Source of the DNA: Shewanella fodinae | GTDB lineage: Bacteria; Pseudomonadota; Gammaproteobacteria; Enterobacterales; Shewanellaceae | Direction: 5' to 3' | DNA length: 64,000 bases | Assembly: GCF_014651955.1 (NCBI RefSeq) | Contig: NZ_BMXW01000017.1 | Location: 1-64,000, forward strand | In this document: positions 38,811 through 50,127 of the stretch, one piece after another | Layout of the letters: every line of letters begins with the position of its first letter | Numbering within the stretch: position 1 is the first letter of the stretch | The notes under the pieces: generated by a model | Told to the model about the DNA's origin: nothing | What the model saw: only the letters and a program-made list of their open reading frames with translations | The model's database searches: none | Position numbers and translations under genes: made by a program

Positions 38811-39131
38811 ATGCGGGAGAGCTTCGTGAAATTATCAGTCCCAGTCATCTTTACCTGCTGCCTACTGATCACCGTGTCTGCAGTGGTTTTCTGGATCAAT
38901 CGAAATTCACAGCATACCATCCCTAACGACTGGACTGCTTTTGTTTATCACCACGGCTTTGGATCCGCAAACTATTTGAAAAAGGAAGGCTTTACTGATT
39001 ATCAACAGTGCCGTGACTATGCCCGAACTCAATCGGCCAAATATGAAAACGCGCCTTGGGAATGTGGTGGTGGCTGCCGCTTTGATTCCCGCCGTCAGGG
39101 ATATGTTTGCGAAGAGATGCGCAATCACTAA
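38811..39131 (+). CDS. small membrane-anchored protein, unknown
   Basis: A 106-residue protein with one N-terminal hydrophobic helix (about residues 9-28) and a periplasmic-type tail holding four cysteines (QQCRDYA, WECGGGCRF, YVCEEM), likely two disulfides. I do not know the family. ATG 38811 is given; GTG 38826 with GGGAGAG before it is an alternative that would remove five residues. Confidence 0.6.
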   Translation: MRESFVKLSVPVIFTCCLLITVSAVVFWINRNSQHTIPNDWTAFVYHHGFGSANYLKKEGFTDYQQCRDYARTQSAKYENAPWECGGGCRFDSRRQGYVCEEMRNH

Positions 39132-39322
39132 TAGCTTATGCTATCGTCAATGACAGCGCTGTCTTCCGGTGTCATAGCGTTATTAACTAACGCGCTAGCT
39201 CGGCCACTTTTTTAGTGATGTTTTACCTGATAATTCGGAAAATTCACTTTCATTAGCTAGAGCCTTATGGCAAGTTAACAGCGCTATAACAATATCTACG
39301 GAAAGACAGAGAGTATAAAAAA

Positions 39323-39595
39323 ATGAATAAAACCGAACTGATTGCCAGTATGGCTGAGAAATCTGAGCTAACAAAAGCAGAAACCGCCCTGGCACTTAAG
39401 TCTTTTGAAGCTGCGGTAACCGAAGCACTAAAAGCCGGTGACAAAGTCTCCATTGTGGGATTTGGCTCTTTCGAAACAACAACTCGGGCCGCCCGAACTG
39501 GCCGCAATCCGCTGACAGGCAAAGAAATTCAAATTGCTGAAGCCACTGTGCCAAAGTTCAAAGCTGGTAAGGCGTTGAAAGACAGCATTAGCTGA
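39323..39595 (+). CDS. hupA: DNA-binding protein HU, alpha-like
   Basis: A 90-residue nucleoid protein that bends [23 protein letters not shown] is the usual N-terminus, the [22 protein letters not shown] arm (shortened here) carries the intercalating Pro, and the chain ends in GKALKDSIS. Residue pattern and length are closer to HU-alpha than to HU-beta or IHF. It is a single gene with a strong terminator. Confidence 0.9.
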   Translation: MNKTELIASMAEKSELTKAETALALKSFEAAVTEALKAGDKVSIVGFGSFETTTRAARTGRNPLTGKEIQIAEATVPKFKAGKALKDSIS

Positions 39596-39611
39596 ATTTG
39601 TATTGCTCAGT

Positions 39612-39642
39612 AAAAAACGCCTCTTGCTATAGAGGCGTTTTT
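39612..39642 (+). terminator. terminator of the HU gene
   Basis: AAAAAACGCCTCT-TGCTAT-AGAGGCGTTTTT, about 12 pairs with a following T-rich run, 17 bases after the stop. Confidence 0.88.
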
Positions 39643-39875
39643 ATTTGTGTGAAACTTTTACATTGCACTATTTTTGTGCAACTAGCGCCATAATAATGCA
39701 GCAGTTTGTTTACATACAAGGCAATATTTGGTTAAGTTTTTGTAAAAACTCATTATTAATTTTTGGCACAGCTTTAGCTCATCTTTCTTTGGAATTACAT
39801 CAGCACAATGAAAAGCCGACGTTCCGGCAGATTTCCGGATCTCCGGCAACTATAAGAGGGATAAAGGGGATGAGT

Positions 39876-40568
39876 ATGAAACAAAAACTGCTGTCGCTGA
39901 GCGTGCTTGCAAGCTTAATGATGATTGCACCAATGAGCCAGGCCACGGTGACTGGAAATATCGGGGCAACGTCGAATTATCTATGGCGCGGTGTCACTCA
40001 AACTGCGGATGCTGCGGCAGTGCAAGGCGGCATTGATTACAGTCATGAATCCGGCTTCTATCTGGGCACCTGGGGTTCCAATGTCGACTTTGGCAACGAC
40101 ACCAGTTATGAAATGGATATTTACGGCGGTTTTTCCCACTCCCTCAATGATGACTTTAGCTATGACGTAGGCTATCTATACTATGGCTATCCAGACGCTA
40201 CTGACTCTATCGATTTTGGCGAGTTGTACCTGAAGCTTAACTGGAAGTGGTTAGAAGTAGGTGTGGCTAAATTTGTGACCGCTGGTGATGATGTCGCTGC
40301 CGATGGTTTGGATGACAAGGATTACACCTACTATCATATCGCCGCTAGTTATCCTCTGGCGGACAGCATCACTTTGGGAGCCTATTACGCCTACTCTACA
40401 GGTGACGTGATTACCAGTTGGTACGGTGTCGATGACTACTCTGAATACAATGTGTCGGTCACCAAAGACACCAGTATCGGCGCTATTTCCTTCAAACTGG
40501 CAGACACCAATCTGCCAGACGATGACGTCAAATTTGTACTTGGCTACACCTACGAATTTGAATTCTAA
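39876..40568 (+). CDS. TIGR02001-type (Gcw_chp) outer membrane protein
   Basis: A 230-residue protein with signal peptide (cleavage after MSQA). The mature part has the family opening VTGNIGATSNYLWRGVTQT, then alternating beta strands (GGIDYSHESGFYLGTWGSNV) ending in VLGYTYEFEF, a C-terminal Phe typical of outer membrane proteins. Function unknown. I chose ATG 39876 because AAGGGG stands six bases before it; ATG 39870 is too close to that site and the frame upstream to 39645 has no such signal. Confidence 0.85.
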   Translation: MKQKLLSLSVLASLMMIAPMSQATVTGNIGATSNYLWRGVTQTADAAAVQGGIDYSHESGFYLGTWGSNVDFGNDTSYEMDIYGGFSHSLNDDFSYDVGYLYYGYPDATDSIDFGELYLKLNWKWLEVGVAKFVTAGDDVAADGLDDKDYTYYHIAASYPLADSITLGAYYAYSTGDVITSWYGVDDYSEYNVSVTKDTSIGAISFKLADTNLPDDDVKFVLGYTYEFEF

Positions 40569-40690
40569 TAAATATCAATGAATTACAATAATAATATTAA
40601 GCAATAACAATAATAATCTGAACGGGTCAAGGTGATGCCAGGATGGCCACTATGATGATCCATGCTAAACTTCAGCCGTGCCTGAATCCG

Positions 40691-40722
40691 ACCCGTCATC
40701 CGCGTTGCGGATGACGGGTTTT
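40691..40722 (+). terminator. terminator downstream of the TIGR02001 gene
   Basis: ACCCGTCATCCGC-GTT-GCGGATGACGGGT, a perfect 13-pair stem followed by TTTTGTTT on the plus strand, 122 bases after the stop. It also separates this gene from the convergent signalling operon. Confidence 0.82.
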
Positions 40723-40738
40723 GTTTGATCAGCCTGCA

Positions 40739-42445
40739 TCACTGTGGCTGCAGAAATTGTGTCATAAATTGCTCAGGTGGCATCGGCTTACAGTAAAGGT
40801 AACCTTGTAACAGATGGCAACCATGATCACGACAAAACTGGGCTTGAGCTTCAGTTTCAACCCCTTCCGCCACCGACAGCACATCAAAACCACTGGCAAA
40901 ATTGATGAGCGCCGCCAGCAAGCGTCGCGCCCGTTCATCCTGTTCGATACCGGCAACGAAACTCTTGTCTATTTTCAACACCTTAATTGGAAAATCCTTC
41001 ACATGTTCCAATGATGAAAAGCCAGTGCCAAAATCGTCCAAGGACAGCGTCACACCTATTGCCGCGACCGCCTCCAACACTTCTGCTAACTCTCTAGGTT
41101 TTTCGATCAGGGCGTTTTCAGTGATTTCAAGCTCCAACAGCTCCGCTGGTAACCCACTGGAAAGTAACGCACTTTCAACCTGTTGTAACAGTTTTTCACG
41201 AAGATTCTGCGAGGCCGACAGATTGACGGCAATACTCAAACGTCTGCCTGGCGCGAGTTGTTGCAACCATAGTTGGGTTTGTTGGCAAGCCGTCTGCAAT
41301 ACCCATTCACAAATGGCATCCATCATTCCTAGCTCTTCGGCAATAGGCAAAAAACTATCTGGCGCGATCAATCCGTCTTGGGGATGTTGCCAGCGCAGTA
41401 ATGCTTCCATTCCTTCCAACACGCCGGTGTGGGCATTGAATTTTCCCTGATAAAACAGTCGAAATTGTTCAAGCTCAAGTGCCTGCCGCAGCCCGGTGGC
41501 AATATGCTGACGCCGTCGAACCGCCAAATCTAATGCCTCAGAATAAAACTGCAACTGGCTACGTCCACGCTGTTTAGCGCGATATAACGCAATATCAGCG
41601 CATTTCAATAATCCAGAACTGTCAGACGCTAAGCGCCCATAACAGGCTATACCGGCGCAAGCGCCGATAAATAGCGGCTGCGCATCGACTAGAAATACGG
41701 GTTGTAGTGCTTGCAGCAGAGCGGTTGTCAGTCCCTCAGCGATGCCTGAAACATTATTGCCAGTCAACACCACCACAAACTCATCGCCGCCAATGCGAGC
41801 CAGCAGACTGTTGTCTGGAACGACTTGACTCAAACGAGCTGCAACCTCCACCAATAAACGGTCACCCATCTGATGTCCATGAGTATCGTTCACCCCTTTG
41901 AAATCATCTAGATCCAATAAAATAAGGGCCAGTTCGCTATTTTTGCTTCGCGCTAACGCCAGCGCTCGGCTGAGGCTCATCTCAAAACCATAACGATTTA
42001 GCAAGTCGGTAAGAGAGTCGTGCTCCGCGAGGTTACGCAGGCGCTCATGTGTTTTTTGCAGAGCGCGACTCATACTGGCGCGTTGTTTTGCCAATCGAAT
42101 AGCGCGGGTCAGGCGCCGGGTATTGACTTCATCTTTCAGCAGAAAGTCCTGTGCGCCCATTTCAATACAGCGATCTGCCAGATATTCATCCTCATAACGC
42201 GAGATCATCACCACGGCCGTGGCATCACCCGCTGACGAGTGCAGACTGTGTAACAGTTCCAAACCATCCGCATCAGGCAAACGATAATCAAGGATAATTC
42301 CGTCAAAATGTTGCTGACGAACCAAATCCAGCCCCACTCGACCACAGTTAGCTTCGACAACATTAAAGCCGATATCTGACTGCGCCAGAGCCCTTATAAT
42401 CGCGGTTCTGTCAATCTCGTCGTCATCAATCAGCAATAGATCCAT
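40739..42445 (-). CDS. REC-GGDEF-EAL cyclic-di-GMP response regulator
   Basis: A 568-residue protein with three domains. The receiver (residues about 1-120) has LLIDDDE, the phospho-acceptor Asp in GIILDYRLPDADG and the Lys of DFLLKDEV. GGDEF follows (about 135-300) with an intact RIGGDEFVVVL, and EAL (about 315-560) with MEALLRW, LDDFGTGFSSL, LKIDKSFV and AEGVETEAQ, all catalytic residues present. Both synthesis and degradation of c-di-GMP are possible, set by phosphorylation. I chose ATG 42445 after AGGGTGA; ATG 42463 inside the end of the preceding gene is an alternative. It is the last gene of the kinase-receiver-output set. Confidence 0.9.
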   Translation of the reverse strand: MDLLLIDDDEIDRTAIIRALAQSDIGFNVVEANCGRVGLDLVRQQHFDGIILDYRLPDADGLELLHSLHSSAGDATAVVMISRYEDEYLADRCIEMGAQDFLLKDEVNTRRLTRAIRLAKQRASMSRALQKTHERLRNLAEHDSLTDLLNRYGFEMSLSRALALARSKNSELALILLDLDDFKGVNDTHGHQMGDRLLVEVAARLSQVVPDNSLLARIGGDEFVVVLTGNNVSGIAEGLTTALLQALQPVFLVDAQPLFIGACAGIACYGRLASDSSGLLKCADIALYRAKQRGRSQLQFYSEALDLAVRRRQHIATGLRQALELEQFRLFYQGKFNAHTGVLEGMEALLRWQHPQDGLIAPDSFLPIAEELGMMDAICEWVLQTACQQTQLWLQQLAPGRRLSIAVNLSASQNLREKLLQQVESALLSSGLPAELLELEITENALIEKPRELAEVLEAVAAIGVTLSLDDFGTGFSSLEHVKDFPIKVLKIDKSFVAGIEQDERARRLLAALINFASGFDVLSVAEGVETEAQAQFCRDHGCHLLQGYLYCKPMPPEQFMTQFLQPQ

Positions 42446-42452
42446 CTTGTTT

Positions 42453-42887
42453 TCACCCTGCATCAAATGGTAACACCACAACCTGCCAATAATTTTCCAG
42501 CATGTTAAAAATGCGCAGAAACTCGTCTTTGATATAGTGTTTGACGATGTAACCAGCAACATGGTGCTGGTACGCGGCGACCTTATCTTCATCAGCCGCA
42601 GAGGTGGTCAACACAAAGACAACCGATAGCGAAAGCTCCTCGTCATTGCGCAACTGCTCAAGAAATTCTAGGCCACTCATCCGTGGCATGTTCAGATCCA
42701 GCAAAATTAGATACGGCTGACTTACTTGTTTTTGTCGCAGCATTTGCAACGCTTCTAGCCCATCTCTGGCGCGTATCAGCGGATTCAACAGACGCAGTTG
42801 TTTCATTGTACGCACGACGGCCATATGGTCGATGTCATCGTCGTCAATCAGTAGTATGGTCACCTCCCTATAAGGTGTGGCTGTCAT
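42453..42887 (-). CDS. single-domain response regulator (Rcp1-like)
   Basis: A 144-residue receiver without output domain. It shows ILLIDDDDIDHMAVVR, the Asp in PYLILLDLNMPRMSGLEFL and the Lys in AGYIVKHYIKDEF; the long segment between beta4 and beta5 (VFVLTTSAADEDKVAAYQHH) is typical of the Rcp1/CheY-like receivers partnered with phytochrome-type kinases. Its ATG overlaps the kinase stop (ATGA), and it ends just ahead of the REC-GGDEF-EAL gene, so the three are translated from one mRNA. It may be an intermediate or a competing phosphate sink in the relay. Confidence 0.9.
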   Translation of the reverse strand: MTATPYREVTILLIDDDDIDHMAVVRTMKQLRLLNPLIRARDGLEALQMLRQKQVSQPYLILLDLNMPRMSGLEFLEQLRNDEELSLSVVFVLTTSAADEDKVAAYQHHVAGYIVKHYIKDEFLRIFNMLENYWQVVVLPFDAG

Positions 42888-45025
42888 TTATGGAACTCCT
42901 TGAGGTTTTTTGGCCAGGTAAAATAGAAGCGGCTACCACGACCTTCTGACACTAGCCAGATGCTGCCGCCAAGACTTTCAACACACTTTCTTACCAGTGA
43001 TAATCCTAGTCCACTTCCCTCCACTTCATCCCGTGGACGCAGTGTCTGAAAAATGGCAAACACTTTTTCATGGAATTGTTTTGGGATCCCAGGGCCGTCG
43101 TCCTCCACACAAAAGCAGTAAAAATCGTGCTGTTCGCTACAACTGACGTTGATAACGCCACTGTCTTTGTCATGGTGTTTGATGGCATTACTCAACAGAT
43201 TGCGAAATACCAGCTCCAACGGCACTCGGGCGGTGACAAATTGGGGAAGTTCAGTGACAATTGCCAGATGGTAGGTGGGCTGCACGTTCACCAGAGAAAA
43301 CACCTCTCGAACCAACTGCGCCGAATCCGTCATGACCAATTGGGCATCAACACGACCGATGCGAGAAAATGTTAGCAATCCTTCCAGCAGCAATTCCATG
43401 CGTTGTACCCGGCTACGGATCAGCCGCAAATATTTCTGTACTGTATCGCTGGCATTGTCAGCTAAATCCTCTGCCAGCCAATCAGACAGTTGTTCAATCC
43501 CCCGCAGTGGTGATTTAAGATCATGCGACGCAATATAGGCAAAACTGTCTAATTCGCTGTTAATCCGTTCCAGCTCGGCTGTATGTCGGGCTTTTTCCAG
43601 CTCCACTTGTTTGCGCTGTGAAATATCGTTAATCGTTGCCAGAACCGCAGGACCATTACTGAACACTAACGGCGTCAATCCCACTTCCACCGCCACCAAT
43701 GAGCCATCACTACACTGCCCGTAGAGATCATCGCGGCTGGACATATTCTTGGCAATCGGGTGGCAGAAGTACTCCGCCATATAGTGGCTGTGATTACTGC
43801 GCTGCGCACTTGGCAACAGCATATTGACCCCTTGCCCAAGCATTTCATCGCGGGAGTATTTAAACAAGCGCTCGGCGTGTGCATTGACCAACGTCATCAC
43901 GCCATCGTGGTTCACTATCACCAAGGCCGACGGTGATGCTTCAATCACTAACCTGAAACGCTCCTCGTTAGCGAGCAACTCCTGTGCTAACAGGCTTTCT
44001 TTAAAGCGTGCTTTAGCATTGTGATACAAAAAATAGAACAACAGCACCCAGAACAATCCACCAAATGCCAGTAACAATGCACGCTGTAATGACTCTGTCG
44101 CTGACACAAAACTGCCAGTGCTGCGTGTCACCAATAGCCATTGATGCCCACCTATTGTCAACACAGCTTCATTGTTATGATAAATTTCTGGCGGGCGCGG
44201 GTTGCTGCGATACATCAACTGAGATTCGTCCGACTGCTCGCCATCATAGATCTCCAACTGCAACGCCGAGAAGCGGTCACCGATAATCCCCTCCATCAGA
44301 TTGTTCATCCGAAACGGCGCATAGACCATCCCTTTGGCCTGACGCTGACCATTTTTGCTTTCAGTAAACAACGGGAGGTACATCAGAAAACCGGCTTGCT
44401 GATCCTGACCAGTTTCCTGTACTAGCGTTATTCGCCCTGATACCGCCGCCTCTCCAGTCGCCACCGCACGATCTATCGCGTTGCGTCTTATTGGCTCCGA
44501 ATACATGTCATAACCAAAGGCCCGTCGATTTCGCCAGTCAAACGGCTCCAAATAAACGATAGCCAAATAGAGAGCCCGTTCTCCTTCGGGATGCACCTTA
44601 TAATCGGGGAACCCTTCCGCCCGAATAACCTGTTCCTCCGCCACCACCTGCTCTGGGGTCAGAAACTGGCTGTAGCCCATGCCTTGGATCCCGGGATAGA
44701 ATTCATCTAATCGCGCGTTTGACACATAATGGCGCCACTCTGCTCTGGTTACGCCATTAGTGGATGACATAAACAGCCCCAAGCCACCCCGCAATACCTG
44801 CTCGTAAGCCCGCATCCTGTCGCTAATCGCATTTTTCAACAAACGGGTCTGGAACTCAAAACGCTCGACTCCGCGCTGTTCAATGTAGAAATTAAACAGA
44901 TATCCGCCGACCAGAATAAATACCAACGCAAAGGTCATCACCAACCACAATGACAATGGAATCGAAAACTCAGGAAACTCCTGGTTTAGTTTTTGGGGCT
45001 CGGAACTGACGTAATCCTTTACCAT
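42884..45025 (-). CDS. CHASE-PAS sensor histidine kinase
   Basis: A 713-residue inner membrane kinase. The first transmembrane helix (about residues 27-47) and the second (about 315-335) enclose a periplasmic CHASE domain (FEFQTRLLKNAISDRMRAYE, LDEFYPGIQGMGYSQ). A PAS domain follows (about 360-470: RFRLVIEASPSALVIVNHDG), then the dimerisation helix with the phospho-accepting His in YIASHDLKSPLRGI. The ATPase has N (FRNLLSNAIKHH), G1 (VEDDGPGIP) and G2 (EGSGLGLSLVRK) boxes. CHASE domains bind small extracellular ligands; which one is not known. It is the first gene of a three-gene signalling operon. AAGGATGA precedes the ATG. Confidence 0.92.
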   Translation of the reverse strand: MVKDYVSSEPQKLNQEFPEFSIPLSLWLVMTFALVFILVGGYLFNFYIEQRGVERFEFQTRLLKNAISDRMRAYEQVLRGGLGLFMSSTNGVTRAEWRHYVSNARLDEFYPGIQGMGYSQFLTPEQVVAEEQVIRAEGFPDYKVHPEGERALYLAIVYLEPFDWRNRRAFGYDMYSEPIRRNAIDRAVATGEAAVSGRITLVQETGQDQQAGFLMYLPLFTESKNGQRQAKGMVYAPFRMNNLMEGIIGDRFSALQLEIYDGEQSDESQLMYRSNPRPPEIYHNNEAVLTIGGHQWLLVTRSTGSFVSATESLQRALLLAFGGLFWVLLFYFLYHNAKARFKESLLAQELLANEERFRLVIEASPSALVIVNHDGVMTLVNAHAERLFKYSRDEMLGQGVNMLLPSAQRSNHSHYMAEYFCHPIAKNMSSRDDLYGQCSDGSLVAVEVGLTPLVFSNGPAVLATINDISQRKQVELEKARHTAELERINSELDSFAYIASHDLKSPLRGIEQLSDWLAEDLADNASDTVQKYLRLIRSRVQRMELLLEGLLTFSRIGRVDAQLVMTDSAQLVREVFSLVNVQPTYHLAIVTELPQFVTARVPLELVFRNLLSNAIKHHDKDSGVINVSCSEQHDFYCFCVEDDGPGIPKQFHEKVFAIFQTLRPRDEVEGSGLGLSLVRKCVESLGGSIWLVSEGRGSRFYFTWPKNLKEFHK

Positions 45026-45318
45026 CTGAGGCGACTCATCCTTCAGGTATCGACAGATGAAGTCTGGTAGTTAATTGAGAAAAATCAAGATGTCAGGCAA
45101 ATAATGCTAAACGACAAATACTTGGAGGAACAAGTTTGCAAATTGCTGCGATGATCGCACTTTAGCAACAGCTCAATTGCTAAATTACTCATCAAGGAAC
45201 CAAGTTATTGCCGGAGAGCAACAAAATTTTTTTGCAGTTCTGACGAATATTTTTTGCTTTGCAGCCGCATTTTTTTTGGCTAGAAATTTCGCATATATCT
45301 GTCATACAGGAGTTCTTT

Positions 45319-45501
45319 ATGACCCATATAGTTGACTTAGTGCCCGACGATGCAGAAATTGAAGCAATGACCACTCCCAAAAACCGTCAGGCGGAGCACG
45401 CGCTGAAACACCGACGCGAAGTGAAACGCCGTCTCGAGGATTACTTGGAGCGCCTACAATTGCGCAAGGCTCTCGGACTGGATGATGACGAAGAGTATTA
45501 A
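45319..45501 (+). CDS. PA3496-family small protein
   Basis: A 60-residue highly charged protein. Residues 25-55 (EHALKHRREVKRRLEDYLER, then LQLRKALGLDDDEE) match the helical core of the PA3496 family, small proteins linked to envelope integrity in Pseudomonas by name only. AGGAG stands six bases before ATG 45319; the longer frame from 45259 lacks such a site. It shares a bidirectional terminator with the convergent sensor gene. Confidence 0.75.
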   Translation: MTHIVDLVPDDAEIEAMTTPKNRQAEHALKHRREVKRRLEDYLERLQLRKALGLDDDEEY

Positions 45502-45503
45502 CT

Positions 45504-45527
45504 AAAACAGGGCATCAGCCCTGTTTT
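45504..45527. terminator. bidirectional terminator
   Basis: AAAACAGGGC-ATCA-GCCCTGTTTT, a ten-pair stem. It starts two bases after the PA3496-family stop, and its right half also encodes the last codons of the convergent gene (stop at 45515). Confidence 0.85.
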
Positions 45528-46480
45528 CCTTTAAAGTTTTGATTGTGTGTCAGCAGCATCTCTGCCTTGGCACCAAGATAGACGTACAGTCCCAAGGCAA
45601 TCAGCAACCCTACCACTGCCAACATCATCAAGATTGCACTCTGAAGATATTCAATTTCTCCCAAGGATGCCTTAAACATTGTCAGCAGCGCTTCGATGGA
45701 AATGGCGATCAGAATGGTGGAAATAAAGCGGGTGATAGTACGCCGCGTAGAACTGTGTCTGAAGATATCTTTATGCATCAACACCTCCTCTTCAAGGATG
45801 GTTTTACCAAGATCAAATACCGCCAAGGCTAAGGTGATAAAGATAATAATACCGAATGGCTTGAGCGAGTCATGTTGCAGATCGCTGCCAAGCACCAACA
45901 GATGCCAGATATCCCGAGTGGCGATTAACATCAGCACTGCCACAATCACAAACAAACCGGCAACCAAGAGTGCGTATACTGCTTTAAATAACGGCGTGAC
46001 TTTACGCCGCGTGCTATCCCCCATCATAAATTCAATCAGACGAGTGAGATTGATATCGACCACCACATATCCCTTTTGGCCGGAGGGCAACGTCAGCGCC
46101 AGCGACGCCGACAGGCATAGCTGACCCGAAGCATTGGAAAGATAAGGCTGCGTGATTTGAGTGCCGGTTTTATCACGGACATTCAGGTAATACGGGCGTT
46201 GACTACGATCTGGGCTTTCCCCCACCGACAATAGCTTTACTTGCTGATTAATCAAAGCCAAATTAGGGCTGATCTGTCGCCCAGCATTGTCCAGCAGATA
46301 CATCAGCTCCACAAACGGATAACGTGCGGCAACCTCACTGAAAACCTTTATCGCTTTTCCTGTATCAGCAAACAGTTGCGTATCTGACATTCCCGTCAAA
46401 ATCGACTCCAGCAACTCATGCACCAACGTTTCATATTCATGGTAGCGCTCGATCACACTGAGATAACTCATACTGGCCAT
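45515..46480 (-). CDS. membrane protein with a PDC/Cache-like sensor domain, no output domain
   Basis: About 321 residues. The N-terminal part (about 1-160) lacks a clear first helix but has the look of a double- or single-Cache (PDC) ligand domain: SEVAARYPFVELMYLLDNAG, GESPDRSQRPYYLNVRDKTG and VVVDINLTRLIEFM. Four hydrophobic helices follow (about 178-198, 220-235, 262-282 and 288-310). No kinase, cyclase, HAMP or methyl-accepting domain is present. I do not recognise the full-length family. ATG 46480 is chosen because GGGAGTGG precedes it closely. Confidence 0.7.
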   Translation of the reverse strand: MASMSYLSVIERYHEYETLVHELLESILTGMSDTQLFADTGKAIKVFSEVAARYPFVELMYLLDNAGRQISPNLALINQQVKLLSVGESPDRSQRPYYLNVRDKTGTQITQPYLSNASGQLCLSASLALTLPSGQKGYVVVDINLTRLIEFMMGDSTRRKVTPLFKAVYALLVAGLFVIVAVLMLIATRDIWHLLVLGSDLQHDSLKPFGIIIFITLALAVFDLGKTILEEEVLMHKDIFRHSSTRRTITRFISTILIAISIEALLTMFKASLGEIEYLQSAILMMLAVVGLLIALGLYVYLGAKAEMLLTHNQNFKGKQG

Positions 46481-46793
46481 ACCCACCACTCCCGTTGGTC
46501 AAAACGTCATGCACTTCAAGCAGTTTTGATGCCAATAAGAAATACCATTTAAAACAACATATTAAAAATTATGAGTCAGGGGCGGATGAAACAATTTCAG
46601 GCAAGCGCACCAAAAGGAGGCAGCGAGGGACAGTCTGAAAAATTGTTAACAATACTGCCATTCCGTTGACTAATGAGTACACTTTTAGTTGTCGCAGTAA
46701 CATGTTGTTATTTTGACAATATCTGTTTTATTGACGGTTTTTCCCCATCAATGAGTCACTTTTTCTCCTTATTCAATAAAAACTAATAAATAA

Positions 46794-46807
46794 CAATAAA
46801 TTTATTG
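46794..46807. repeat. palindrome upstream of the M4 protease
   Basis: CAATAAATTTATTG is a perfect 14-base palindrome 84 bases before the protease ATG. It shares the AAATTT centre with LuxR/HapR-type quorum operators, but the flanks differ. Confidence 0.4.
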
Positions 46808-46836
46808 ATTTTTAACTTTTTATTAATTATTCATAA

Positions 46837-48690
<1,854 letters not shown>

Positions 48691-48711
48691 ACGACCCATC
48701 CTGATTAACCC

Positions 48712-48738
48712 AAGAGGGCAGCGGTTGCTGCCCTCTTT
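48712..48738. terminator. bidirectional terminator between the protease and the AGCS symporter
   Basis: AAGAGGGCAGC-GGTT-GCTGCCCTCTT, an 11-pair stem, between two convergent genes (stops at 48690 and 48754). Confidence 0.85.
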
Positions 48739-48753
48739 AATGGGATTTTCCAC

Positions 48754-50127
48754 TCACATTGACTTCTGCGCCGCCAGCGCTTTCTGCTTTTTAAAATATT
48801 CGCGGGTCAAGCGGAACACTACCGGACTCAATAGCAACAAAGCGATAAGATTTGGCAATGCCATCATGGCATTGAGGGTGTCAGCCAGTAACCAGATAAA
48901 CTCCAGTTTTGCTATCGCGCCAATCGGTACCACCAGCGTAAAGAGCAAGCGAAACGGTTTAATGGCATTAACACCAAACAAAAACTGCACACATTTCTCG
49001 CTGTAGAAACTCCAACCAAGAATGGTGGTAAAGGCAAATATCGCCAGCGCTACGGCAACCACATAATTGCCAATAGGAAAGGCATGACTGAAGGCATAAG
49101 ATGTCAGCGCCGCACCGTTTTCACCAGAACTCCAGGCACCAGAAACCACAATGGCCAACCCAGTAATGGAACACACCACTATGGTATCGATGAACGTACC
49201 GAGCATGGCTACCAACCCCTGAGTTACCGGGTTATTAGTCTGAGCAGCCGCATGGGCAATTGGCGCACTACCAAGACCTGCTTCATTGGAAAAAACCCCT
49301 CGGGCAACACCATAACGGATAGCTGCCCAGACGGCGGCGCCAGCGAAACCACCCTGTGCTGCCACCGGTGTAAAGGCACTTTTTACCACCAACACAAACG
49401 CAGCTGGAACATCATCGATATAAACGACTAATACGGCCAAACCTGATACCACATAAAAAATCGTCATCAGAGGTACCAGCTTGCCAGCAACATCAGCGAT
49501 GCGTTTGATACCACCCATCAACACCGCCCCCACCAACAACATCATTACCACACCGGTAATCCACGGCTCAACGTGAAAGTTAGAGGACAACGCATCGGCG
49601 ACTGAATTTGCCTGCACCGTATTACCGATACCAAAACCAGCAAACGCGCCAAAAAAGGCGAACAAGGTACCCAACCAAGCCCATTTACTGCCAAGACCAT
49701 TCTTGATGTAATACATCGGACCACCGATATGGTTGCCGTGTTCATCTTCTTCGCGGTACTTCACAGCGAGCACCGCTTCAGAAAACTTAGTCGCCATACC
49801 GACCAAGGCTGTACACCACATCCAGAACAACGCACCAGGTCCGCCCACCGCAATGGCGGTAGCAACGCCTGCAATATTGCCAGTACCAATAGTGGCTGAC
49901 AGCGAGGTCATCAAGGCATTAAACGGGCTGATCTGCCCTTTTACATCCGCATCTTTTTCCGGAATACGGCCAGACCAAAGCAATTTAAAGCCAGTACCTA
50001 ATTTAAGTACTGGCATCAATTTCAAACCAATAGAGAGAAACAATCCTACACCGAGGATCATCACCAGCATAGGAACCCCCCATACCAGTGAATTAACTTG
50101 ATTGACCAGCGAGACTATGACTTCCAT
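48754..50127 (-). CDS. AGCS-family sodium:alanine/glycine symporter
   Basis: A 457-residue inner membrane transporter with about ten helices. The signature of the family is seen: GNIAGVATAIAVGGPGALFW, AVKYREEDEHGNHIGGPMYY, and GVARGVFSNEAGLGSAPIAH. It brings in alanine or glycine with sodium, which would suit an organism with a secreted protease next door. ATG 50127 is preceded by GAGG. It is a single gene, followed by a hairpin. Confidence 0.95.
   Translation of the reverse strand: MEVIVSLVNQVNSLVWGVPMLVMILGVGLFLSIGLKLMPVLKLGTGFKLLWSGRIPEKDADVKGQISPFNALMTSLSATIGTGNIAGVATAIAVGGPGALFWMWCTALVGMATKFSEAVLAVKYREEDEHGNHIGGPMYYIKNGLGSKWAWLGTLFAFFGAFAGFGIGNTVQANSVADALSSNFHVEPWITGVVMMLLVGAVLMGGIKRIADVAGKLVPLMTIFYVVSGLAVLVVYIDDVPAAFVLVVKSAFTPVAAQGGFAGAAVWAAIRYGVARGVFSNEAGLGSAPIAHAAAQTNNPVTQGLVAMLGTFIDTIVVCSITGLAIVVSGAWSSGENGAALTSYAFSHAFPIGNYVVAVALAIFAFTTILGWSFYSEKCVQFLFGVNAIKPFRLLFTLVVPIGAIAKLEFIWLLADTLNAMMALPNLIALLLLSPVVFRLTREYFKKQKALAAQKSM

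Noticed and set aside
39645..39875. 77-residue N-terminal extension of the TIGR02001 protein
   Set aside because: The signal peptide and Shine-Dalgarno sequence place the start at 39876; the extension has no ribosome binding site.
40569..40690. c-di-GMP riboswitch between the TIGR02001 gene and the GGDEF-EAL gene
   Set aside because: The sequence has none of the conserved GEMM elements, and the direction does not place it ahead of either gene.
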